Assembly (NCBI GenBank): GCA_035569435.1 | Contig: DATMNB010000269.1 | Coordinates: 1-37,757 of the forward strand | DNA: 37,757 nt | Direction: 5' to 3' | DNA from: DASRDS01 sp035569435 | Lineage (GTDB): Bacteria > Gemmatimonadota > Gemmatimonadetes > Gemmatimonadales > Gemmatimonadaceae | Shown: positions 23,291-30,128 of the stretch, piece by piece | How positions within the stretch are numbered: position 1 is the first letter of the stretch | Layout of the letters: every line of letters starts with the position of its first letter | Position numbers and translations under genes: made by a program | The notes under the pieces: model-generated | What the model saw: only the letters and a program-made list of their open reading frames with translations | Told to the model about the DNA's origin: nothing | The model's database searches: none

Positions 23291-25885
23291 CTACCAGCCG
23301 ACGCCGAATCCGCCGCTGATCACCGTTCGTTCACTACCGTGAACGGCCGTGAGGGTGAGCACATATTGGTTGCGGAGAAAGGCGGTCCAGACGCCACCGC
23401 CGATGCCATCGTGCCACGCCGATGAGTGATCGCCGGCAGCGAAGACGCGGCCGACGTCGTTGAGCCCCATCACACCGAACGCTGCCGGCGCGATGACGTT
23501 GACGGTGAACAGTGGGATGAAGAGTTCGGTCTGGTTGTAGACGGCGGCATCGCCGGTGAAGCGTCCGTTGAAATAGCCGCGCACCGTATACGTACCGCCA
23601 ACCGACGGCAGATCCTGAAAGGGCGCCGTGCCCCACAGCTTGTCGCCGCCCACGCGGACGCGCAGATACGGTTGCGTGGGAAGGGGGCGCAGCACGAGGA
23701 AGGCGCTGGCTTCGGCGTGGGCGGTGCCGTAGGTCGACGTGGCGTTCCAGACATCGGGCACGGCGCGTCCGGAGACCTCGACGCGCACGTGATCAGTGTC
23801 GGTGGAGTTCACGGTGCGCGTGTCGAACGCGGCGCCCACCGTCCCGACGACGCTTCCGAATGCGCCGCTGCCGTAGGGCTGTGTCTTGCGGAAGAAGAGC
23901 GGCCTGCGCTCCGTGTCCCAATAGCGGACGCCCGACCCGAGCGTGAACGTCAGGTTTGGCGTCGGGACGAACGTCACCGTCGGCGTGGCCGTGAAGTGCG
24001 ATTGCCGAGCGCGGAAATCGTCATCGGGCAGATGATGGGGCGTCTCGTTGCCGATCCCGTAGAACCACGCATACTCGGAGGACGTGCCGTGTAGCGCCAA
24101 CGACCACACGGGCGAGCCGCCGGTCGCCCGCACCGAGATCCTGTAGTTGCCGACAAAGCCGCCGGGGCCGATCGTGTACCCGACGGTGCCCTCCTGCTCG
24201 ATCCCGTACGGGATGCGTCGGAACCCGAAGCCGCTGCACCGGAAACCTGTTTCCAAGGTGAGCCCTGAGTACGTGCTCAGCTCGCCATTGGAGACGGGCG
24301 CACACCACGAGCCCGCGTCCCGCAACAGGAAGTCCGCCGGTTGGCGGTTCGACTCGACCACGGTCCCCCCCAGCGTCGGCGCCGTGTAGGGACGGCTGTC
24401 CACGAGCGGACTACCGTGCACCACGCGTACGGGATGCCCGCCGTCATAGACCTGCGTCGGGCCCGCGTGCGCCGCATCCTGGTCGACGAGTACGTTGCCG
24501 TTGCCACCGGAGACGAGGCGGACCATAATGCCGTCGCCGCCGCCGGTGACGGCGACGCTATCGGATCCGCCATCGAGGTAGAGGCGTACTTCGCGGGTCG
24601 TCTTCACGTCGAAGCGCCGGTCGTAGTACGTCTCCTGGTTGGCTTGCATGCGGATCTCGATCGTGTCGGGACGCCGCGTGATGTCGATGACCGACGGAAC
24701 GGCAACGGCATGGACGTCGGCTTGGCCGGCGACCGTCTTGTAGAACGACGCGGCCATCCAGGGCAGGGCATCGCGGCGACCGCGGAGCGCCCGTCGCATG
24801 CGCTCGCCGTACAACTTCTGCTCCGGCGGTGGCAGCTGCGCGACCGCGTCGTCGATCACGGCGTCGGTGAGCTGTGCCTTGAGCCAGGCGGCCGTCGAGT
24901 CCCAGACCGGGCGTTCCAGATCCTGGAGCAACCTGCGATCCATGCCCCACGCCTGCGACTCGAGTCCGATGAGGTTGGGATAGTGTGGTTGGTACTTCAC
25001 GAACCACGGGACATTGGGGCGCACCAGGCTGTAGAGGGCTCCGTCGTGGTTGGCGAACGCCCAGTCGCGATCATGCGGGACGGGGCGCCACAGGTGGTCA
25101 TGCTTCTCGCCGAACCGGGCGAACCACCACTGCAGGTGGCCGCGATCCCAGTCGCCGATGACGATGTCCATGAGGCGCGCCGTCAGATAGGCGCGGCTGT
25201 CGAAGTGCTCGTCCGGACTCGAGCTGATCTCCTTCATCATTTTCTCGGTCTTGACGATCTTGGATGCGCCGGCGAAGCCTGGCGCATCGGGGTCGATCTC
25301 TTCAGGACCGCCGGGGCCACGGGCCCGACCCTCGACCCAGACGAGGAGTCCGGCGAACTGTTTCCGGTACTGGCCCAACCGCGGACTGTCGGGGAGGACG
25401 ACGAGCGCTACATCCTCGTGGAGGACACCCGATGCGCGCATGAGCGGGGCCACGACGAGCGCACCGGTCGCGAACCCGGCGCTGATCTGGTCCCGGAGGA
25501 GCCAGGCCACGGTGCCGGAGGACACTTCGGCGGCGAGCTTGACATGCTTGTCGAGCGATCGGAGCAAGTACTCGTTGCCGTCGGCGCCGTACATGTGGAG
25601 CGACCACGTCTGGCCGCCCGTCGAGCCTTGCTTGCGCACGGTGAGGCCACCGGCAAAGCGGTCGAGGTCGAGCACCGGCACGCGGATCGGCGTCGTCCAT
25701 AGATCACGGTAGCCGGATCCGACGAGGAAACGGGTGATCCAGCCCGCCTTGTACTCGGGGCCGGGTACGACGGTGACGCTGTCGACCGTCGGTATGGTTT
25801 GAGGGAGTGTGCCCTGGCCCGCCGCCGGCAGTGCCGCGATGGCGCTGATGGTCACCACAGCGAGCGCGAGTTTATTTCGTATCAA
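23291..25885 (-). CDS. Omp85/BamA-TamA-type outer-membrane protein with kinase-like N-terminal domain
   Basis: This is an 864-residue exported protein. TTG 25885 gives the signal peptide MIRNKLALAVVTISAIAALPAAGQG; the frame is open to 25981, but that would overlap the upstream gene by 62 bases. Residues about 70-410 resemble an atypical kinase-like (CotH/HipA/Fam20-like) fold: YLLRSLDK (106-113), DQISAGFATGALVVAPL (132-148), YLTARLMDIVIGDWDR (233-248) and PVPHDRDWAF (268-277), with acidic residues placed as in catalytic and metal-binding loops. The C-terminal part is a beta-barrel with the Omp85 signature VRGYFNGRFTGD near 768 and a terminal Trp. Proteins with this layout are known in Bacteroidota and related groups as BamA/TamA-family proteins. 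The role is unknown and there are no obvious POTRA domains. Confidence 0.83.
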   Translation of the reverse strand: MIRNKLALAVVTISAIAALPAAGQGTLPQTIPTVDSVTVVPGPEYKAGWITRFLVGSGYRDLWTTPIRVPVLDLDRFAGGLTVRKQGSTGGQTWSLHMYGADGNEYLLRSLDKHVKLAAEVSSGTVAWLLRDQISAGFATGALVVAPLMRASGVLHEDVALVVLPDSPRLGQYRKQFAGLLVWVEGRARGPGGPEEIDPDAPGFAGASKIVKTEKMMKEISSSPDEHFDSRAYLTARLMDIVIGDWDRGHLQWWFARFGEKHDHLWRPVPHDRDWAFANHDGALYSLVRPNVPWFVKYQPHYPNLIGLESQAWGMDRRLLQDLERPVWDSTAAWLKAQLTDAVIDDAVAQLPPPEQKLYGERMRRALRGRRDALPWMAASFYKTVAGQADVHAVAVPSVIDITRRPDTIEIRMQANQETYYDRRFDVKTTREVRLYLDGGSDSVAVTGGGDGIMVRLVSGGNGNVLVDQDAAHAGPTQVYDGGHPVRVVHGSPLVDSRPYTAPTLGGTVVESNRQPADFLLRDAGSWCAPVSNGELSTYSGLTLETGFRCSGFGFRRIPYGIEQEGTVGYTIGPGGFVGNYRISVRATGGSPVWSLALHGTSSEYAWFYGIGNETPHHLPDDDFRARQSHFTATPTVTFVPTPNLTFTLGSGVRYWDTERRPLFFRKTQPYGSGAFGSVVGTVGAAFDTRTVNSTDTDHVRVEVSGRAVPDVWNATSTYGTAHAEASAFLVLRPLPTQPYLRVRVGGDKLWGTAPFQDLPSVGGTYTVRGYFNGRFTGDAAVYNQTELFIPLFTVNVIAPAAFGVMGLNDVGRVFAAGDHSSAWHDGIGGGVWTAFLRNQYVLTLTAVHGSERTVISGGFGVGW

Positions 25886-25919
25886 AGCGTTCTCGGTTAC
25901 TGGTTGCCGAGACGATACC

Positions 25920-27017
25920 TCACTCGCTACTGTTGGCGCCAGTAGCCGAAAGTAGTAAGGTATCCAATAGTACTTGGCCATCGGGCCAGGCGCCGAGGCC
26001 CGAATCGCTGTTCAGATGGCCCTTGGCACCGATCGCGACGAAGCGGCTTCCCCACGCGTCGGCGAATTGCTCGGCGCGTGCGAGCGAGATGAACGGGTCG
26101 TCGGCGCTGGCCACGAGGATCGTGGGGAAGGGGAGTGGCGCAATGGGCGCCGGTGAGAATCCGCTGGCGACCGCGGGGAATCCGGGTCGGTCGACGTCGG
26201 ACGGCGCGACCAGGAGCGCGCCGGCGATGCGGTCGCGCGCGGTCGTCGCATGCTGCGCGGCCCAGTGCGCGACGGCCACGCACCCCAAGCTATGCGCGAC
26301 GAGTGCGAGGGGTCCCTCGGTCGCCGCGATGGCGTCGCCCAGGGTGGCGACCCATTCGGTGCACCGCGGATTTTGCCAATCGCGTTGCTCGACGCGCAGG
26401 CAATCGTCGCGTTCGCGCTCCCATACCGTCTGCCAGTGTCGCGGTCCCGAGCCGTGGAGGCCCGGGATGATGAGCACCGGGATGCGCACCTCGGGCAGCG
26501 CTCGTTCGAAACAGCTCAGCGGAATCCTGGGCTGGGCGCTCTCGCCGCTCTCGACCCACACGACGCCGCGGTCGGCATAGCCCATCCGGGCGTAGAAGCG
26601 CAGGACACGCTCGACTTTCTGGAGCGCATCCAGTCGGAGATAGCGCGCGCCGGCCCTCGCGGCGATGCGCTCGGCGTGTTTCAGGCACCATGCGCCGAGG
26701 CCACCGCCGTGTAGCGCGGGGCTGACGGCGAGCCGGTGGAGGTAGCGCGCCGGCGCGTCCGGCTCCGCCCAGGCGACGTCGGCGAAATAGCCATCGGGGG
26801 TGTCGCAGACCGCGAAGGTCGCGACGAGCGCGCCGGCGGCGTCGGTGACGGTATAGAGGTGCCCAGCCGCGGCGTCGCTGGCGACGAGGCCAGCGACGCG
26901 GGGATGGTTCCAGCTTATGCGCCCGAGCGGGCCCGCATCGTTCGTCGATGCAGAGCGCAGGAGCGCCAGGCACGCGACGGCGTCCTGCTCGGTCGCGCAT
27001 CGAACGGACCAGGCCAT
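25920..27017 (-). CDS. GNAT acetyltransferase fused to RBBP9/YdeN-type serine hydrolase
   Basis: This is a 365-residue two-domain cytoplasmic protein. The N-terminal domain (about 1-170) is GNAT: LHRLAVSPALHGGGLGAWCLKHAERIA holds the acetyl-CoA loop and LRFYARMGYADRG the usual ending. The C-terminal domain (about 178-365) is an RBBP9/YdeN-like alpha/beta hydrolase: VLIIPGLHGSGPRHWQTVWE, the nucleophile motif LVAHSLGCVAVAHW, the Asp in VASADDPFISL and the His in KGHLNSDSGLGAWPDG. Both domains look intact, so this is a true fusion rather than two broken genes. TATGCT lies six bases before its ATG with no ribosome-binding site. It is followed by the Omp85-type gene after 34 bases. The substrates of both domains are unknown. 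Confidence 0.88.
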   Translation of the reverse strand: MAWSVRCATEQDAVACLALLRSASTNDAGPLGRISWNHPRVAGLVASDAAAGHLYTVTDAAGALVATFAVCDTPDGYFADVAWAEPDAPARYLHRLAVSPALHGGGLGAWCLKHAERIAARAGARYLRLDALQKVERVLRFYARMGYADRGVVWVESGESAQPRIPLSCFERALPEVRIPVLIIPGLHGSGPRHWQTVWERERDDCLRVEQRDWQNPRCTEWVATLGDAIAATEGPLALVAHSLGCVAVAHWAAQHATTARDRIAGALLVAPSDVDRPGFPAVASGFSPAPIAPLPFPTILVASADDPFISLARAEQFADAWGSRFVAIGAKGHLNSDSGLGAWPDGQVLLDTLLLSATGANSSE

Positions 27018-27023
27018 GGCTGC

Positions 27024-27029
27024 AGCATA
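27024..27029 (-). promoter_or_regulatory. Candidate -10 element (TATGCT) for the GNAT-hydrolase gene
   Basis: On the minus strand TATGCT ends six bases before the ATG at 27017, and the gap GCAGCC holds no Shine-Dalgarno sequence. This is another leaderless-type start. Confidence 0.5.
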
Positions 27030-27055
27030 GAGCCGCGGCCAGCGGCCCGCAACAA

Positions 27056-27087
27056 CTAGTGCCAGTTCTTGCTAGTGCCGGTTCTTG
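27056..27087. repeat. 16-base tandem duplication covering the 3' end of the DUF6496 gene
   Basis: CTAGTGCCAGTTCTTG (27056-27071) is followed directly by CTAGTGCCGGTTCTTG (27072-27087), differing at one base. The second copy encodes the C-terminal KNRH and TAG stop of the DUF6496 protein on the minus strand; the first copy lies beyond that stop. It looks like a simple slippage or unequal-exchange duplication. Confidence 0.8.
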
Positions 27088-27323
27088 CCCTTGGTGCGTG
27101 TTGGCTTCTTGGCGCCGCCTTTCTTGGGCGGCGGCACCTTGACACCCGCGTGCCGGGCCTCGGACAGGCCGATGGCGATCGCCTGCTTCTTCGACTGCGC
27201 GCCGTGCTTCCCTTCGCGCATGTGGTCCATCTCCTGCCGCACGAACTCTCCGGCCTGCGTCGACGGGGATTTTCCTTCGCGCTTGTCGCGCTCGACCCGT
27301 TGGATCGTCTCACGATCTGGCAT
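27072..27323 (-). CDS. DUF6496 family small basic protein
   Basis: This 83-residue protein carries the family block REGKSPSTQAGEFVRQEMDHMREGKHGAQSKKQAIAIGLSEARHAGVK. A Lys/Arg-rich tail (PPPKKGGAKKPTRTKGKNRH) follows and could bind nucleic acid. The function is unknown. ATG 27323 is chosen from an AGGAG ribosome-binding site five bases upstream; a GTG two codons earlier is possible. It lies about ten bases after the DUF3175 gene, so the two form a small operon, and both families tend to be short, basic and cytoplasmic. Confidence 0.85.
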   Translation of the reverse strand: MPDRETIQRVERDKREGKSPSTQAGEFVRQEMDHMREGKHGAQSKKQAIAIGLSEARHAGVKVPPPKKGGAKKPTRTKGKNRH

Positions 27324-27332
27324 AACCACTCC

Positions 27333-27626
27333 TCACGGCTCGCGCCCAAACGCGCGGCGGAGCTCCCCCTTGGCGCGTTCGAGCGTGGCTCGTCGGGACT
27401 TGGGCAGCTGGGAGCCGGCCCGGTTGATGTAGAAGGTCAGCATGGACATCGCCGACCGGAACGGATCGCTCTTGCGCCGCGAGCTTGTCTCGGCGGACCG
27501 CTTGAGGGATCGGGCGATCGCCCGCGGGTCGCGGAGGGTAAAAACGTCGTGACGGAGATCGAGCGCGTTGCTCGTCTCCGTCACGTGTTGCGACCACCTG
27601 CGCGGCGTTTGTCGCTTTGTCGCCAT
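27333..27626 (-). CDS. DUF3175 family small protein
   Basis: This 97-residue cytoplasmic protein shows the whole DUF3175 pattern: RRWSQHVTETSNALDLRHDVFTL, then DPRAIARSLKRSAETSSRRKSDPFRSAMSMLTFYINRAGSQLP and RRATLERAKGELRRAFGR. The length is normal for the family. The function is unknown. It is transcribed with the DUF6496 gene and starts 46 bases after glutamine synthetase on the same strand, so read-through from glnA is possible. No clear promoter is visible in that gap. Confidence 0.87.
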   Translation of the reverse strand: MATKRQTPRRWSQHVTETSNALDLRHDVFTLRDPRAIARSLKRSAETSSRRKSDPFRSAMSMLTFYINRAGSQLPKSRRATLERAKGELRRAFGREP

Positions 27627-27672
27627 ACCCCCTACAGCAGCGGGCGTGCCAACGGAGCGGCCGCGCAGGCGG

Positions 27673-29103
27673 CTAGAATTTATTCCACAGGTACTGGTTG
27701 TAGACCTCGTGATGGTACTGGACCTCGGGCGGCTTGACGATGGTGCCGAGCAGTCGCGGGCACCGATCGGCGGAGGCCTGCTTGAGATCGGCGTACCGCG
27801 CCTTCACGTCCGCGCCGAGCAGCTCGGTGGTCCACTTGGCATCCCGGAAGTGCTCGATGGCCGTGTAGATGTTGTCGGGCAGATACCGCTCGGCTTGGCG
27901 CAGATTCTTGATCTTGGCGGTATCCCCCTCGATCCCAGCCCGGAAGATCGAGTACATGACGAGATACGGGTTCGCATCCGGCGCGACGGACCTGACCTCG
28001 ACGCGGGCGCTCTTTTCGTTGCCGATCGGAATCCGCACCATCGAGCCGCGATCGGTCGGCGAGGCCTTGATCTGATTGGGCGCCTCGAAATGCGGATCGA
28101 GCCGCCGGTAGGCGTTGACGCTGGCGTTGAGCAGCAGGCAAATGTCGTTGGCGTGCGTCAGGACGCGATCGACAAACGACCAGGCGAGCGTGCTCATCTT
28201 CTCCTCGCCCTTGGGATCCCAGAACAGGTTCTTCCCGTTTTTGTTGATCGAGACGTTGGTGTGCATCCCGTTGCCGTTGACGCCAAGCACGGGCTTGGGC
28301 AGGAACGAGGCGGTGAACCCCATTCCGGTGGCGACCTGGCGACAGATCAGCTTGTAGAGCTGAATCTGGTCGGCGGCGGCCAGGACTTCGCCATACCCGT
28401 AGTTGATCTCGAACTGCGACGGTGCGACCTCGGGGTGATCCTTTTCGTTCTGGAATCCCATGGCCCGCTGCACTTCGGCGCACGTATCGATAAAGCGACG
28501 CAGCGGATCACCCGGCAACGAGTGATAGTAGCCGCCCGTATTCACGTACTCGAACCTGCCAGTCCGGTAGTAGCGTCGCTCGGCGTCGGTGCCGTTGAAC
28601 AGAAACCCCTCGATCTCGTTCGCCGCGTTCAGTGTGTAGCCTTCCTTCTCGTGCAACCTGTCGGCGAACCCTTTGAGGACACCACGGATGTCGGCGCTGT
28701 ATGGCGACCCATCCTTGTCGACCACCTCGCCGAACACGAGCACTTTCCCTGACCCAAAGACATCGGACGGCGCCCAGTAGAACGCGCTCCAATCCATTGA
28801 CAGCCTGAGGTCGCTCTCGCGCTGCGCGGTGAACCCACGAATCGATGACCCGTCGAATGTGAGGTTGTCCCAACTCTTGACGAGAAACTTCTTATCGTAG
28901 TCGAGCATGTGGAGCCGCCCTTCGAGATCGCTGAACAGGACCGTCACGGCCTTGATCCGCTTCTCGTCGGTGAGATACTTGAGCCGCTCTTCTTGAATCT
29001 TGTGCGCCGCCACCCGAGCTCGGCGTTGCTCCTTCGCTTTGAGGTTCAGCTCTTCCAACTCGTCGTACGAGAGGGCCAAGTAGTTGCGCAATTCGCTCGA
29101 CAT
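27673..29103 (-). CDS. glnA: Glutamine synthetase (type I family)
   Basis: This 476-residue protein is a glutamine synthetase that makes glutamine from glutamate, ammonia and ATP, or a close relative. The N-terminal beta-grasp part includes FSDLEGRLHMLDYDKKFL and NLTFDGSSIRGF. The catalytic domain has the glutamate-rich active-site segments NAANEIEGFLFN, HHEVAPSQFEINY-like DHPEVAPSQFEINYGYG, GNGMHTNVSINKNGKNLFWD, NASVNAYRRLDPHFEAPNQI and the arginine-containing RVEVRSVAPDANPYLVM. The Tyr adenylylation site of enteric GSI (NLYDLP) is not seen near the C-terminus, so control is probably by feedback or transcription. A GGAG ribosome-binding site precedes the ATG, one of the few clear ones here. 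It is divergent from the PP2C gene. Confidence 0.92.
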   Translation of the reverse strand: MSSELRNYLALSYDELEELNLKAKEQRRARVAAHKIQEERLKYLTDEKRIKAVTVLFSDLEGRLHMLDYDKKFLVKSWDNLTFDGSSIRGFTAQRESDLRLSMDWSAFYWAPSDVFGSGKVLVFGEVVDKDGSPYSADIRGVLKGFADRLHEKEGYTLNAANEIEGFLFNGTDAERRYYRTGRFEYVNTGGYYHSLPGDPLRRFIDTCAEVQRAMGFQNEKDHPEVAPSQFEINYGYGEVLAAADQIQLYKLICRQVATGMGFTASFLPKPVLGVNGNGMHTNVSINKNGKNLFWDPKGEEKMSTLAWSFVDRVLTHANDICLLLNASVNAYRRLDPHFEAPNQIKASPTDRGSMVRIPIGNEKSARVEVRSVAPDANPYLVMYSIFRAGIEGDTAKIKNLRQAERYLPDNIYTAIEHFRDAKWTTELLGADVKARYADLKQASADRCPRLLGTIVKPPEVQYHHEVYNQYLWNKF

Positions 29104-29143
29104 GCCACTCCTTCGGGTGTAGGGATTTTCAGGGTCTCTCCAT

Positions 29144-29173
29144 AGGGTATCGCGGTCGGCCCAGGACCGTCAA
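29144..29173 (-). promoter_or_regulatory. Candidate glnA promoter
   Basis: On the minus strand TTGACG (29168-29173) and TACCCT (29144-29149) are 18 bases apart. Transcription would begin about 35 bases before the glnA ATG, leaving a normal leader with the observed ribosome-binding site. Confidence 0.45.
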
Positions 29174-29206
29174 ATACCTGGTCGCGGTCTTAACTGGTAA
29201 ACGTAT

Positions 29207-30103
29207 ATGAGACAATCGTTTACAACAGGGGCGCCATCGGGCCGCAAGCCGCTTGACGATGAAATCGACGTGTATGGGCTCACGCACAAGGGGCGTGTCC
29301 GCACGGTGAACCAGGACAATTTTCTCATCTGCTCGATGCGCAAATCGGTTGCCGTGCACCTGACGAGCCTCGCCGACCTCGACCGACTGTCAATCGGCAC
29401 GGAGCGGCTGGCGTTCCTGGCGATGGTCGCCGACGGCGTCGGTGGCGGGGTGACCGGTGACGCAGCGAGCCGGCTCGCGGTGGAAGCCGTCACCGAATAC
29501 GTGGCTCGGACGATGGACTGCTATTCCAGCGTCGACGAGACCAACGACGTCGAATTTGCCAGGGCGCTGGAGGATGCCGCACTCCACGTGCACTCCGACA
29601 TCCTGCAGCAAGCAGAGGAGAACCCCGAGCTCGCGGGGATGGCAACGACGCTGACGCTGTGGCTGGGTGCATGGCCCCGGGCGTATCTCCTGCAAGTTGG
29701 CGACAGCCGCTGTTATCTCCTGCGCGACGGGGAGTTGATTCAGGTGTCCCGCGATCAAACGATGGCCCAGGAGTTAGTGGACTCGGGGGCGCTCAAACCC
29801 GCCGAGGCGTCGCGGTCGCGGTGGGCCAACGTGTTATCGAGCTCCATTGGGGGGCCACAGACCGCGCCGGTCGTGTACCGCCTGACCCAGGTCTGGGGGC
29901 AGGTGGGGTTGTTGTGTAGCGACGGCCTCACGAAGCACGTCTCCAACGAGCGCATTCGCGAGCGGCTCTCGTCCATGACGTCGGCGCGGCAGGTCTGTCA
30001 GGACCTGCTCCAGGATGCGCTGGACGCCGGCGGCACGGACAACATCACGGTGGTCGTCGGCCGGACGGTGCCCAATGCGGCGGAAAAGGCCGTGACCTCG
30101 TAG
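29207..30103 (+). CDS. PP2C-family serine/threonine protein phosphatase
   Basis: This 298-residue soluble metal-dependent phosphatase shows the PP2C motifs in order: RTVNQDNF (about 34-41), VADGVGGGVTGDAASRLA (75-92), TTLTLWLGAWPRAYLLQVGDSRCYLLRDGEL, QVSRDQTMAQELVDSGAL, LLCSDGLTKHV and GGTDNITVVVG near the C-terminus. The metal-binding aspartates are all present. No kinase or forkhead-associated gene lies beside it, so its target is unknown. It is divergent from glnA across 103 bases. The ATG has no Shine-Dalgarno sequence, and the 12 bases before it are A/T-rich, so the mRNA may have little or no leader. Confidence 0.9.
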   Translation: MRQSFTTGAPSGRKPLDDEIDVYGLTHKGRVRTVNQDNFLICSMRKSVAVHLTSLADLDRLSIGTERLAFLAMVADGVGGGVTGDAASRLAVEAVTEYVARTMDCYSSVDETNDVEFARALEDAALHVHSDILQQAEENPELAGMATTLTLWLGAWPRAYLLQVGDSRCYLLRDGELIQVSRDQTMAQELVDSGALKPAEASRSRWANVLSSSIGGPQTAPVVYRLTQVWGQVGLLCSDGLTKHVSNERIRERLSSMTSARQVCQDLLQDALDAGGTDNITVVVGRTVPNAAEKAVTS

Positions 30104-30120
30104 CGACGCACCGCTAGATT
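30092..30120 (+). promoter_or_regulatory. Candidate promoter of the M13 peptidase gene
   Basis: GTGACC (30092-30097) and TAGATT (30115-30120) are 17 bases apart, and the -10 ends eight bases before the ATG at 30129. The -35 lies in the end of the PP2C gene. Another leaderless-type start. Confidence 0.45.
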
Positions 30121-30128
30121 CTGGCGCC

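Noticed and set aside
23273..23294. Six-base inverted repeat across the stops of the ABM and Omp85-type genes as a terminator
   Set aside because: The stem is short with a ten-base loop and no T-tract; not strong enough to list.
24341..25702. 453-codon plus-strand frame opposite the Omp85-type gene
   Set aside because: Antisense to a protein with recognisable motifs and a signal peptide; no start-site signals.
25886..25981. 32-residue extension of the Omp85-type protein
   Set aside because: It would overlap the upstream gene by 62 bases and bury the signal peptide; TTG 25885 gives a normal leader.
27032..27046. GCCGC...GCGGC inverted repeat upstream of the GNAT-hydrolase gene
   Set aside because: A five-base GC-only repeat is expected by chance in this composition.
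27568..28752. 394-codon plus-strand frame opposite glutamine synthetase
   Set aside because: Antisense shadow of a highly conserved enzyme; no family resemblance.
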